DNA from: Streptomyces pseudovenezuelae
GTDB taxonomy: Bacteria > Actinomycetota > Actinomycetes > Streptomycetales > Streptomycetaceae
Reading direction: 5' to 3'
Assembly: GCF_001513955.1 (NCBI RefSeq)
Contig: NZ_KQ948146.1
Span: forward strand, 763,688 to 827,687
DNA: 64,000 nucleotides
Part shown: positions 24,924 to 33,291 of the stretch, piece after piece
Layout: the number at the start of each line of letters is the position of its first letter
Numbering within the stretch: position 1 is the stretch's first letter
Translations under genes and position numbers: made by a program
Notes under the pieces: generated by a model
The model's database searches: none
Told to the model about the DNA's origin: nothing
The model's input: only the letters and a program-made list of their open reading frames with translations

Positions 24924-27118
24924 TGCATCCCCGTAGAGCTCTGACCGTCCTGCTGGCCGCCCTGCTGATGGTGCTCGGCCTTCAGTCGACGTCCCAGGCA
25001 CGGCCTGACATGACGGCCCCGGCGGCGGCCCAGACACTCACCTGGACCGCCGGCGACGACATCACCAGGTACACCTCGGTCCCGACGACCGCCGTGGCGG
25101 GCACGGCCACGATCGTCTTCGAGAACAGCACGGCCACCGGCAACACCACCGGAATGCCGCACACGTTGACCTTCGTGACCAGCGACCCCGAGTTCAACGA
25201 CGACGTCGAACTCAACATCCTCGCCAACCCCAACGACGACATGGGCGGCCGCCACACCGCCGAGGTGACGCTCACCCCGGGCCGGTACTTCTACCACTGC
25301 ACGATCCCGGGCCACGGCCAGATGCAGGGCATCCTCGTGGTGACGGAGGGCAGCGGCGAGGACACCACCGCGCCCTCGGCGGCGGCCCAGGTGACCGGCA
25401 CGCAGAACGCGCAGGGCCAGTACGTCGGTTCGGCGCGTGTGACGGTCACGGCGACCGACGAGGCCGGGGGCTCCGGCGTCGACCGGATCGAGTACGCGAT
25501 CGGGGACACGGGCGCCTGGCAGCCGTACACCGCCCCGGTCGTCGTCGACCAGGTCGGCGACCACACGGTGCGCTACCGGGCCGTCGACAAGGCGGGCAAC
25601 GTCTCCGCCGAGAAGAGCGCCGCCTTCACGGTCGTTGCGCCGCCCTCCGACGACACCGCCCCGCCGGACACCTCGGCGACGGTGAGCGGCGAGCAGAACC
25701 CGGACGGCACGTACATCGACATGGCCACGGTGACCGTGTCGGCCTCCGACACCGGCTCCGGCGTCAACACCATCGAGTACGCGGTGAACGACGGGAGTTG
25801 GCAGCCCTACACGATGCCCGTGATGGTGCACCAGGTCGGCTCCCACACCGTGCGCTACCGGGCGACCGACAAGGCGGGCAACGTGGCCGCCGACAAGAGC
25901 GTCCGGTTCACGGTCGTCGCGGCGGCCCCGCAGGACACCACCCCGCCGGTGACCGGCGTGACCGTGGACGGCACACGGAACTCCGACGGGGCCTACGTGG
26001 GCAACGCCAAGGTGACGGTGAGCGCCACGGACGAGGGCGGTTCGGGGGTCGCCGGCGTCGAGTACTCGATCGACGCCGGACCCTACCTCGCGTACACCGC
26101 TGCGGTGGTCGTCGACCGGGCGGGCACGCACACCCTGGCGTACCGGGCCCGCGACAAGGCCGGCAACACCTCGGCCGCGCGCACGGTGACCTTCACCGTG
26201 GTCTCCAGTCAGGTCCCGGCGCCCCCCTGCGCCGAGCTCGACGAGCGGTTGACGGTGATCGTGGGCACGGTCGACTCCGGGGTGCCGAACCGGATCACCA
26301 ACAGCCGGTGCCGCATCAACGAGTTGATCGAGGACGAGAAGGAGTGGACGTCCCACGCGCTGTTCCTCAAGCACGTGAAGACGGTCCTCGACAGGCTCTT
26401 CAAGGAGGGGGTGCTCGACGAGCGCGAGTACGACGCCATCGACGCGGCGGCCCGTGAGTCCGGCATCGGGAAGCCGGGACAGACCGAGGGCTACCGGACG
26501 ATCCTCGACGGCAGCGCGGCCTCCTTCGCCAGGTGGCAGCAGGTGGGCGGCGGTTCGTTCGCGCCGAACGGCGACGGCTCGATCACGTCCGGCACCACGA
26601 AGGACGGCCTCGGCATGCTCTGGTTCCCGGAGCGCACGTACGGCGACTTCTCGCTCAAGCTCCAGTGGCGGGACGACGCCCCGGGCACCGGCAACGCCAA
26701 CTCCGGTGTGTTCGTGCGGTTCCCGTGGGTCCACGACCACCCGGAGGAGCCACGCCCCGAGTGGGCGGCCATCAAGTACGGCCACGAAGTGCAGGTCTTC
26801 GACCGTCCCGACGGCGACATGTACAAGACCGGGTCGGTCTACGGCTTCGACCGGGTCGGGCTCGCCGGTGCCGGCGTCACCCAGAAGGGCACGTGGAACG
26901 ACTACGAGATCCGGGTGGTCGACCAGCACTACTCGGTCTACCGCAACGGCGTGCTGATCAACGAGTTCGACAACATCGGAGGCCAGGACTTCTATCCCGC
27001 CCGTTCGGACGACCCGGGCACGGACGGGCGGCGGTTCTCCGCCGGCTACATCGGGCTCCAGGTGCACAGCACCACGGACGTGGTCTCGTACCGGGACGTC
27101 AGGATCAAGGAGCTGTAG
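24923..27118 (+). CDS. Secreted cupredoxin/Ig-like/DUF1080 (3-keto-glycoside hydrolase-like) protein
   Basis: A 731-residue exported protein. After a signal peptide (1-26) comes a plastocyanin-like domain with a full type 1 copper set: His80 (GMPHTL), then Cys126, His131 and Met134 (YHCTIPGHGQMQG). Three similar Ig-like repeats of about 100 residues follow (about 145-435), each with TAPP/TTPP, VTVSATD, VRYRAxDKAGN. A helical linker with two cysteines (about 440-515) leads to a C-terminal DUF1080 beta-sandwich (about 520-731: YGDFSLKLQWRDD, ANSGVFVRFP, GHEVQVFD, NDYEIRVVDQHYSVYRNGVLINEF). DUF1080 proteins include hydrolases of 3-keto-glycosides. Coupled to the sugar dehydrogenase by TGATG. The cupredoxin may carry its electrons; that is inference. 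Confidence 0.88.
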   Translation: MHPRRALTVLLAALLMVLGLQSTSQARPDMTAPAAAQTLTWTAGDDITRYTSVPTTAVAGTATIVFENSTATGNTTGMPHTLTFVTSDPEFNDDVELNILANPNDDMGGRHTAEVTLTPGRYFYHCTIPGHGQMQGILVVTEGSGEDTTAPSAAAQVTGTQNAQGQYVGSARVTVTATDEAGGSGVDRIEYAIGDTGAWQPYTAPVVVDQVGDHTVRYRAVDKAGNVSAEKSAAFTVVAPPSDDTAPPDTSATVSGEQNPDGTYIDMATVTVSASDTGSGVNTIEYAVNDGSWQPYTMPVMVHQVGSHTVRYRATDKAGNVAADKSVRFTVVAAAPQDTTPPVTGVTVDGTRNSDGAYVGNAKVTVSATDEGGSGVAGVEYSIDAGPYLAYTAAVVVDRAGTHTLAYRARDKAGNTSAARTVTFTVVSSQVPAPPCAELDERLTVIVGTVDSGVPNRITNSRCRINELIEDEKEWTSHALFLKHVKTVLDRLFKEGVLDEREYDAIDAAARESGIGKPGQTEGYRTILDGSAASFARWQQVGGGSFAPNGDGSITSGTTKDGLGMLWFPERTYGDFSLKLQWRDDAPGTGNANSGVFVRFPWVHDHPEEPRPEWAAIKYGHEVQVFDRPDGDMYKTGSVYGFDRVGLAGAGVTQKGTWNDYEIRVVDQHYSVYRNGVLINEFDNIGGQDFYPARSDDPGTDGRRFSAGYIGLQVHSTTDVVSYRDVRIKEL

Positions 27119-28136
27119 GAGGCGCCTTCTTCGCAGCGGCCCTGCTCGGCTGTACCCGCTTGGGCTCCCCCGGCATCTTCGGATACTCGGGCGGGTACGG
27201 CAGATCGCCCAGTCCGTGGTCGTGCTCGTCGCGGCGGGCCAGCTCCAGCAGGGTGTCCAGCGAGAACGCGTGATCGTCCATGTCCGCGTGCACATCGCCG
27301 AGTTCGGCGAAGCGCGCGGGCATGGTCGCGAGGTCGAAGTCCTGGGGGTGCGCCCGGCCGACCTCCTCCCAGCGCAGGGGCGCCGAGACGGGGGCGTGCG
27401 GGCGGGGCCGTACCGAGTAGGCGGAGGCGATCGTGCGGTCGCGGGCCGTCTGGTTGTAGTCGATGAAGATGCGCTCGCCCCGCTCCTCCTTCCACCACTT
27501 GATGGTCACGCGGTCCGGCATCCGGCGTTCCATCTCGCGCCCGATGGCGATCGCGGCCCGCCGCACCTGGGTGAAGGTCCAGCGCGGTTCGATGGGCACG
27601 AAGACGTGCAGACCGCGACCGCCGGAGGTCTTGGGCCAGCCGCGCAGGCCGCCGAACTCCTCCAGCACCGCCCGCAGTTCATGGGCCGCGCGCACGGCGT
27701 CGTCGTAGTCCGTGCCGGGCTGCGGGTCGAGGTCGATGCGCAGTTCGTCGGGGCGGTCGACGTCGTCGCGGCGGACCGGCCAGGGGTGGAAGGTGAGGGT
27801 GCCGTACTGGGCGGCCCACAGGACGGCGGCCTCCTCGGTGGGGCACATCTCGTCGGCGCTGCGGCCGCTGGGGAAGGTGATGTGGGCGGTCGGGATCCAG
27901 TCGGGCATGTTCTTGGGCGCCCGTTTCTGGAAGAAGTTCTCGCCGGTCACGCCGTCCGGGTAGCGCTCCAGGGTGGTGGGGCGGTCGCGCAGGGCGCGCA
28001 GGATGCCGGGGGCGACGGCCTGGTAGTAGCGGGCGAGGTCCAGCTTGGTGAACCCGCGCTCCGGGAAGAAGATCTTGTCCGGGCTGGACAGCCGTACGGT
28101 CCGGCCACCCGCCTCCAGTTCCACCGCGTCACCCAT
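27105..28136 (-). CDS. LigD-type DNA polymerase/primase domain protein (end joining)
   Basis: A 343-residue stand-alone archaeo-eukaryotic primase-family polymerase as found at one end of LigD, which fills gaps with ribonucleotides during Ku-dependent double-strand break repair. Landmarks are the LSSPDKIFFPERGFTKLDLARYY start, the catalytic pair in LRIDLDPQPG, TSGGRGLHVFVPIEPRW (triphosphate-binding histidine) and FIDYNQTARDRTIASAYSVRP. ATG 28136 fits the family start; an ATG 36 nt upstream is possible. No good ribosome site is present, so it is probably leaderless. Its last 14 nt overlap the convergent DUF1080 gene. It diverges from an ATP-dependent ligase, which completes the set; no Ku gene is in view. 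Confidence 0.92.
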   Translation of the reverse strand: MGDAVELEAGGRTVRLSSPDKIFFPERGFTKLDLARYYQAVAPGILRALRDRPTTLERYPDGVTGENFFQKRAPKNMPDWIPTAHITFPSGRSADEMCPTEEAAVLWAAQYGTLTFHPWPVRRDDVDRPDELRIDLDPQPGTDYDDAVRAAHELRAVLEEFGGLRGWPKTSGGRGLHVFVPIEPRWTFTQVRRAAIAIGREMERRMPDRVTIKWWKEERGERIFIDYNQTARDRTIASAYSVRPRPHAPVSAPLRWEEVGRAHPQDFDLATMPARFAELGDVHADMDDHAFSLDTLLELARRDEHDHGLGDLPYPPEYPKMPGEPKRVQPSRAAAKKAPPTAP

Positions 28137-28201
28137 GCGAGCCACGGTAAGCGAGCCCGGCATATCAGGCATTTCGGGGCCTGCGCGTGCAGAATCGGAC
28201 C

Positions 28202-29263
28202 ATGGATCTGCCGGTGATGCCCCCTGTGAAGCCCATGCTCGCCAAGTCCGTGGCGAAGATCCCGCCGGACATGCACTACGAGGCGAAGTGGGACGGGTTC
28301 CGGGCCGTCGTGTTTCGCGACGGGGCGGAGGTCGAGCTGGGCAGCCGTACCGGCAAGACGCTGACCAGGTACTTTCCCGAGCTGGTGGAGGCGCTGCGGG
28401 AGCGGCTGCCCGAGCGCTGCGTGATGGACGGGGAGATCGTCATCGCGCGGGACGGACGGCTGGACTTCGACGCGCTGACCGAGCGGATCCATCCGGCGGC
28501 CTCCCGGGTGCGCACCCTCGCGGAGCGGACGCCGGCCTCCTTCGTCGCCTTCGACCTGCTGGCGCTGCAGGACGCATCACTGCTGAACGTCCCGCTGACC
28601 GAGCGCCGCGAGCTGCTGACCACGGCGCTGTCCGGGACGGCCCCGCCCGTGCACGTGGCGCCGGCGACCACGGACATCGAGGTGGCCCGGCAGTGGTTCG
28701 AGGAGTACGAGGGAGCGGGCCTGGACGGGGTCATCGCCAAGCCGCTCACCCTGCGCTATCTCCAGGACGAGCGCGCGATGTTCAAGATCAAGCACGAGCG
28801 CACGGCGGACGTGGTGGTCGCGGGCTACCGGCTGCACAAGAGCGGCCCGGTCGTCGGCTCCCTGCTGCTCGGCCTCCACGACGACCGGGGCACGCTCCAG
28901 CACGTCGGCGTGTCCGCGGCTTTCCCCATGAAGCGGCGCGCCGAGCTGATCGAGGAGCTGGAGCCACTGCGGATGACGGACGTGTCCGGGCACCCCTGGG
29001 CGGCCTGGGCCGAGGAGGCCGCGCACGAGAGCGCGCGGCTGCCCGGGGCGCCGAGCCGCTGGTCGGGCAAGAAGGACCTGTCGTGGGTGCCGCTGCGGCC
29101 GGAGCGGGTGGCGGAGGTGGCGTACGACCACATGGAGAACGGCGTACGGTTCCGCCACACCGCCCACTTCCGCCGCTGGCGGCCCGACCGGACCCCGGAG
29201 AGCTGCACCTACGCGCAGCTGGAGGAGCCGGTGCGCTACGACCTCGACGAGATCCTGGGCTGA
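28202..29263 (+). CDS. ATP-dependent DNA ligase (LigC/LigD-type)
   Basis: A 353-residue ligase with the adenylation domain (residues 10-200) and OB-fold (200-350). The nucleophilic lysine is in YEAKWDGFRAV (motif I); SRTGKTLTRYFPEL, CVMDGEIV (motif III), FDLLALQD, LDGVIAKPL (motif IV) and MFKIKHERTADVVV (motif V) follow. It joins 5'-phosphate and 3'-hydroxyl ends with ATP. I use ATG 28202, where CAGAAT ends 6 nt upstream, suggesting a leaderless transcript; a GTG 15 nt upstream is an alternative. It is divergently paired with the LigD-like polymerase with 65 nt between, so both halves of a split LigD activity share one control region. Confidence 0.92.
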   Translation: MDLPVMPPVKPMLAKSVAKIPPDMHYEAKWDGFRAVVFRDGAEVELGSRTGKTLTRYFPELVEALRERLPERCVMDGEIVIARDGRLDFDALTERIHPAASRVRTLAERTPASFVAFDLLALQDASLLNVPLTERRELLTTALSGTAPPVHVAPATTDIEVARQWFEEYEGAGLDGVIAKPLTLRYLQDERAMFKIKHERTADVVVAGYRLHKSGPVVGSLLLGLHDDRGTLQHVGVSAAFPMKRRAELIEELEPLRMTDVSGHPWAAWAEEAAHESARLPGAPSRWSGKKDLSWVPLRPERVAEVAYDHMENGVRFRHTAHFRRWRPDRTPESCTYAQLEEPVRYDLDEILG

Positions 29264-29535
29264 GTGGGGCGTCAGGGCCGGCCTCGACCGGGCCGACCCG
29301 TCGGAGCTGACGCCGGCGGGGCCCGCGGGCCTGGACTGCACGAGCCGGAGCCATGCGATCGGCGCCGCGTGGGACGAGCCGGCGCGACCTGAGCCGTACC
29401 AGCCGACTTGAGGACTCGGCGCCGGACCCGTGCGATCGGGGCCGCATCGGCCGAGCGGGTCCGCGCGGGCCATTCCCCGGGGAGGCCGCCGGCGACCCAC
29501 CCGGCCAGGACCGCACCGGCCCAGCCCGCCCGAGG

Positions 29536-30726
29536 TCAGGGCCGCATCAGCACCTTGACCGCGCCCTCCTGCTTCTTCTGGAACATCTCGTACGCGTGCG
29601 GGGCGTCCGACAGCGGTACGTGATGGGTGGCGAAGTCGTCGACTCCGAGCGGGTCCTCGTCCGTGAGGTAGGGGATGATCTCGTCGACCCAGCGCCGCAC
29701 GTTGGCCTGGCCCATCCGGATCTGGATCTGCTTGTCGAACATGGTGAGCATGGGCATCGGGTCGGCCGTGCCGCCGTAGACACCGGTGAGGGAGAGCGTG
29801 CCGCCGCGGCGCACCAGCTCGATGGCGGTGTGCAGGGCGGCGAGCCGGTCGACGCTGAAGCGCTCGGCGAAGGGTCCGCTGAGTTTCCTGGGCAGCAGGG
29901 CCGAGGCGTTCTGGGCGAGGCGGGCGACCGCGCTGCCGTGGGCCTCGGTGCCGACGGCGTCGATCACGGCGTCCGGGCCGCGTCCGTCGGTCTCGTCCCG
30001 GATCGCCTGGACCAGCTCCTTCTCGCTGTCGAAGCTCCTGAGGTCGTACGTCTCCACGCCCCGTGTGCGGGCCCGGCGCAGCCGTTCGGTCACCAGGTCC
30101 ACGCCGAAGACGCGCCCGGCGCCGCGCACCTGCGCGACCCGGCAGGCCATGTCCCCGATGGGCCCGAGTCCGAGCACGGCGACGCTGCCGCCCTCGGGGA
30201 CGTCCGCGTAGACCACGGCCTGCCAGGCGGTGGGCAGCACGTCGGAGAGATAGACGAAACGGTCGTCCGGCGGGCCCTCGGGGACCTTGATGGGTCCGAA
30301 CTGGGCCTGCGGGACCCGCAGATACTCGGCCTGGGCGCCCGGCACGGCACCGTACAGGCGGGTGTAGCCGAACAGGGCGGCACCCATGCCCTCGCTGGTG
30401 ACCTGGGTGGTCTCGCACTGGGTCGGCAGCCCGGTCATGCACATCCAGCAGCTGCCGCAGGCGATCTGGAAGGGCACGACGACCCGGTCACCCACCGCGA
30501 GGTCCGGCACCCCCGCGCCGACCTCCTCGACGATGCCCATCGGCTCATGGCCGAGGATGTCGCCCGGGGTCATGAACGGCGTGAGCACCTCGTAGAGATG
30601 CAGGTCGGAGCCGCACAGTCCGGTCGAGGTGATCCGGATGACGGCGTCCGTCGGTTCCTTGATCTTGGGATCGGGGACCTCCTCCACCCGTACGTCCCGC
30701 TTGCCCTGCCAGGTCACAGCCTTCAT
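29536..30726 (-). CDS. Zinc-dependent alcohol/formaldehyde dehydrogenase-like protein (MDR)
   Basis: A 396-residue medium-chain dehydrogenase/reductase. Catalytic zinc ligands lie in TGLCGSDLHLYE and LGHEPMGIVEEVG; the four structural-zinc cysteines are in CGSCWMCMTGLPTQC. The nucleotide fold has VLGLGPIGDMACRVAQ (about residue 185) with VFGVDLVTERL, the acidic end of which favours NAD. The long insertion after the zinc loop resembles glutathione-independent formaldehyde dehydrogenases. GGAGGGAG precedes ATG 30726 by 9 nt. The 272 nt downstream, up to the ligase stop, holds nothing I can identify. Substrate is unknown. Confidence 0.88.
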   Translation of the reverse strand: MKAVTWQGKRDVRVEEVPDPKIKEPTDAVIRITSTGLCGSDLHLYEVLTPFMTPGDILGHEPMGIVEEVGAGVPDLAVGDRVVVPFQIACGSCWMCMTGLPTQCETTQVTSEGMGAALFGYTRLYGAVPGAQAEYLRVPQAQFGPIKVPEGPPDDRFVYLSDVLPTAWQAVVYADVPEGGSVAVLGLGPIGDMACRVAQVRGAGRVFGVDLVTERLRRARTRGVETYDLRSFDSEKELVQAIRDETDGRGPDAVIDAVGTEAHGSAVARLAQNASALLPRKLSGPFAERFSVDRLAALHTAIELVRRGGTLSLTGVYGGTADPMPMLTMFDKQIQIRMGQANVRRWVDEIIPYLTDEDPLGVDDFATHHVPLSDAPHAYEMFQKKQEGAVKVLMRP

Positions 30727-30906
30727 CGCCCGGCACTCCCTCCGTCACGTCGCGTGTCGGTCCTGGGGTAGGCCGCCCGGGTACCCGGGCGTGCTCCCGC
30801 CGAACCGCGATCCAGGGCCGATCGGCGTAGTCGACGCGACTAATCAGAAACAGACGGGTATGGCCACCAAAGAACTTATAAGCGCACAATCAAAGACACG
30901 AGACGG

Positions 30907-31935
30907 GTGGGCATGGTGGGCATGGTGGGTACGGAGCAAGGGACGCGCGCTAGACGCGCCCGTACGGCGGCGGCACTGCTGACCGTCACGGGCCTTTTCG
31001 CCGCGGGCTGCACGGGGCACGGCACCCCCGTCCCGGCCGACGACGGACGCGGACAGCTCCACACGGAACGACCGGGCAGTTCGCCACCGGACACCGCACG
31101 GCCCAGCGCGAAGGCCGACGGCCCCTCCGTGCTCGCCGTGAAGATCGACAACGTTCGGGAGGCGCGCCCGCAGACCGGCCTCGACTCCGCGGACGTCGTG
31201 TACGCCGAGCAGGTCGAGGGCGGGCTCAGCCGCCTGATGGCGGTGTACGCGACGAAGCTGCCGAAGGCCGTCGGACCCGTGCGCAGCGCCCGCGAGTCGG
31301 ACCTGGAGCTGCTGCGGCAGTTCGACGACCCGACGCTCGCCTTCTCCGGCGCCCAGGGCAAGCTGATGCCCCTGATCAACCGGGCGCCGCTGGACGCCCG
31401 CACCCCCGAGAAAGCCTCCGACGCCTACTTCCGCGGCGCCGGCAAGGTCGTCCCGCACAACCTCTACCTGCGCCCGAAGCGCCTGATGCCCGTCACGCCG
31501 GGCGCGGCCGCGCTGACGAACGGATTCCGCTACGGCCCGGCGCCGGCCGGCGGCACCGCGGACACCTCGGAGACGGTCCGCTACCCCGCCGCCCGCTTCG
31601 CCTTCACCTGGTCGCAGAGCCGCAAGCGCTGGCTGGTCTCGATGGACGGCGCACCGGACGTGACGGCCGACGGAAAGCGGCTGGCCCCCGCCACCGTCGT
31701 CGTGCAGTACGTGAAGGTCCGCAAGTCCGCCTTCCACGACTTCCTCGGCAACAACACGCCGTACACGGTGACGGTGGGCTCGGGGAAGGCCAAGGTGCTG
31801 CGCGACGGCCGCGCCTACGACGTGAACTGGAAGCGGGCGAAGGCCACGGACGGCACGGAGTTCACCACGAAGGACGGCTCCCCGATGAACTTCGCCGAGG
31901 GGCAGGTGTGGGTCGTCTTCGCGAAGGCGTCCTGA
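30907..31935 (+). CDS. DUF3048 (YerB-like) lipoprotein
   Basis: A protein of up to 342 residues with a lipoprotein signal (basic segment RARRARTAAALLTVTG, lipobox LFAAGC, cysteine near residue 35) and a DUF3048 domain: SVLAVKIDNVREARPQTGLDSADVVYAEQVEGGLSRLMAVY, VGPVRSARESDLELL and, at the end, SPMNFAEGQVWVVF. YerB-like proteins are cell-surface proteins of uncertain role. Several start codons (GTG 30907, ATG 30913, ATG 30922) lie in a tandem TGGGCATGG repeat; I list the longest. An AT-rich stretch at 30840-30900 lies before it and probably holds the promoter. The stop is followed at once by the end of the convergent pcaV. Confidence 0.82.
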   Translation: MGMVGMVGTEQGTRARRARTAAALLTVTGLFAAGCTGHGTPVPADDGRGQLHTERPGSSPPDTARPSAKADGPSVLAVKIDNVREARPQTGLDSADVVYAEQVEGGLSRLMAVYATKLPKAVGPVRSARESDLELLRQFDDPTLAFSGAQGKLMPLINRAPLDARTPEKASDAYFRGAGKVVPHNLYLRPKRLMPVTPGAAALTNGFRYGPAPAGGTADTSETVRYPAARFAFTWSQSRKRWLVSMDGAPDVTADGKRLAPATVVVQYVKVRKSAFHDFLGNNTPYTVTVGSGKAKVLRDGRAYDVNWKRAKATDGTEFTTKDGSPMNFAEGQVWVVFAKAS

Positions 31936-32400
31936 TCAGCGCTGGGTGACGAGGGGTTCCGCGGGATTGCGGAGCCCCTCCGCCGCGTCCGCGACCCGGC
32001 GGATCAGCTCGAAGAACCGGCCCTGTTCGTCGTCGGAGAGCGGGGCCAGGAAGACCTGGTTCATCCGGGCGGTGCGCACGGTCAGCTTGCGGTGGGTGCG
32101 CACCCCGTCGTCGGTCAGGCGCAGCAGGAAGCGGCGGCCGTCCTGGGGATCGCGGACCTTGTCGAGCAGTCCGCGCCGGCCGAGCCGGCTGATGACCTCG
32201 GCGATGGTGGACCGGTCCAGCCCCACCCGCTCCCCCACCGTGCGCTGGTCGAGGCCCGGCTCGGCGACGAGCGCGTTCAGGACCGCGAACTGGGGCGAGG
32301 TGATCTCCTCGGAGACCATCGTGTTCCACAACAGGTAGTGCGCCTGCTGGAGTCGCCGGGCGAGGTGCCCGGGATGGGTGGTGAGGTCCACCGCGGCCAT
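31936..32400 (-). CDS. pcaV: PcaV, MarR-family repressor of protocatechuate catabolism
   Basis: A 154-residue MarR-family winged-helix protein. The DNA-binding core is ITSPQFAVLNALVAEPGLDQRTVGERVGLDRSTIAEVISRLGRRGLLDKVRDPQDGRRFLLRLTDDG in outline, with the wing DPQDGRRF. In S. coelicolor PcaV the ligand-binding Arg15 contacts protocatechuate; here residues 15 and 21 are Arg and His as expected (HLARRLQQAH). It diverges from the pca operon, the known arrangement in which PcaV represses until protocatechuate binds. ATG 32400 follows GGGAG by 5 nt. Identification combines motif, ligand residues and context. Confidence 0.93.
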   Translation of the reverse strand: MAAVDLTTHPGHLARRLQQAHYLLWNTMVSEEITSPQFAVLNALVAEPGLDQRTVGERVGLDRSTIAEVISRLGRRGLLDKVRDPQDGRRFLLRLTDDGVRTHRKLTVRTARMNQVFLAPLSDDEQGRFFELIRRVADAAEGLRNPAEPLVTQR

Positions 32401-32425
32401 GTGCGCTCCCGAGTCGTGTTGGTTG

Positions 32426-32434
32426 GTGCACTGA
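32426..32434. promoter_or_regulatory. GTGCACTGA half-operator near pcaV
   Basis: GTGCACTGA repeats the right half of the palindrome at 32498-32511, 76 nt away, and lies just upstream of pcaV. It may let PcaV repress its own gene. Based only on sequence match. Confidence 0.45.
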
Positions 32435-32458
32435 AGAGTAGTGAGCCTTGACGCCAGG

Positions 32459-32473
32459 CTGCCACAGTGGCAG
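32459..32473. promoter_or_regulatory. CTGCCAC-A-GTGGCAG inverted repeat in the pcaV-pcaI gap
   Basis: A perfect inverted repeat with 7-nt arms around one A, midway between the divergent genes. It differs in sequence from the CTCAGTGCACTGAG site, so it may serve another regulator or simply be a second symmetric element. Function unknown. Confidence 0.4.
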
Positions 32474-32497
32474 CTTAAGAGAAACCTCGCTGAAATA

Positions 32498-32511
32498 CTC
32501 AGTGCACTGAG
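32498..32511. promoter_or_regulatory. PcaV operator CTCAGTGCACTGAG
   Basis: A perfect 14-bp palindrome 24 nt before the pcaI start. Its size and symmetry suit a MarR dimer, and its place would block the pca promoter or early transcript. The protein-site pairing is inferred from context. Confidence 0.7.
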
Positions 32512-32535
32512 CACTTCGAGAGATGGGCTACGCGA

Positions 32536-33291
32536 ATGGACAAGGTGGTCGCCACCGCCGCCGAGGCGGTGGCCGATGTGCCGGAGGGCGCGTCGCTCGC
32601 GGTGGGCGGTTTCGGCCTGAGCGGTGTGCCGAACGTGCTCATCCAGGCCCTTTACGAGCAGGGCACCGGCTCCCTGTCGGTGGTCTCCAACAACTGCGGG
32701 GCGATGGAGTCCGGGCTCGCGGTCCTGCTCGCCGCCGGGCGGATCGCCCGGGTGACCGGCTCCTACATCGGCGCCAACAAGGAGTTCGCCCGCCAGTACC
32801 TGGCCGGCGAGCTGGAGGTCGAGATGATCCCGCAGGGCACGCTCGCCGAGCGGCTGCGGGCGGGCGGCGCCGGGATCCCCGCGTTCTTCACGCCGGCCGG
32901 GGTGGGTACCCAGGTCGCCGACGGCGGACTGCCGTGGCGCTACGACGGCCAGGGCGGCGTCGCCCTCGCCTCGCCGCCGAAGGAGGTGCGGGAGTTCGAC
33001 GGCACGGAGTACGTCCTGGAGCACGGCATCCGCACCGACTTCGCGCTGGTGCGGGCGGCGAAGGGCGACCGGCACGGCAACCTGGTCTTCAACAAGTCCA
33101 CCCGGAACTTCAACCCCCTCGCGGCGATGGCCGGCAAGGTCACGATCGCCGAGGTGGAGGAGCTGGTGGAGCCCGGCGAGATCGACCCGGACGCGGTGCA
33201 CCTGCCGGGGATCTTCGTGCAGCGGGTCCTCGCGCTGACGCCCGAGCAGGCGACGGACAAGCGGATCGAGCAGCGGACGGTGAGCAGCTGA
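32536..33291 (+). CDS. pcaI: 3-oxoadipate CoA-transferase subunit A
   Basis: A 251-residue alpha subunit of succinyl-CoA:3-oxoadipate CoA-transferase, which activates beta-ketoadipate for thiolysis. SLAVGGFGLSGVPNVLIQAL and VSNNCGAMESGLAVLLAAGRIARVTGSYIGANKEF are typical of family I CoA-transferase A subunits; AGGAGIPAFFTPAGVGT marks the coenzyme-binding region. The catalytic glutamate is on the B subunit (pcaJ). First gene of a seven-gene operon. The ribosome site is weak (GATGGG before ATG). Stop and pcaJ start overlap as TGATG, so the two subunits are coupled. Confidence 0.94.
   Translation: MDKVVATAAEAVADVPEGASLAVGGFGLSGVPNVLIQALYEQGTGSLSVVSNNCGAMESGLAVLLAAGRIARVTGSYIGANKEFARQYLAGELEVEMIPQGTLAERLRAGGAGIPAFFTPAGVGTQVADGGLPWRYDGQGGVALASPPKEVREFDGTEYVLEHGIRTDFALVRAAKGDRHGNLVFNKSTRNFNPLAAMAGKVTIAEVEELVEPGEIDPDAVHLPGIFVQRVLALTPEQATDKRIEQRTVSS

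Noticed and set aside
29264..29535. Possible small gene between the ligase and the alcohol dehydrogenase
   Set aside because: All frames give Arg/Pro/Ala-rich text with no start signals; a repeated GCGATCGGsGCCGC phrase is too weak to call.
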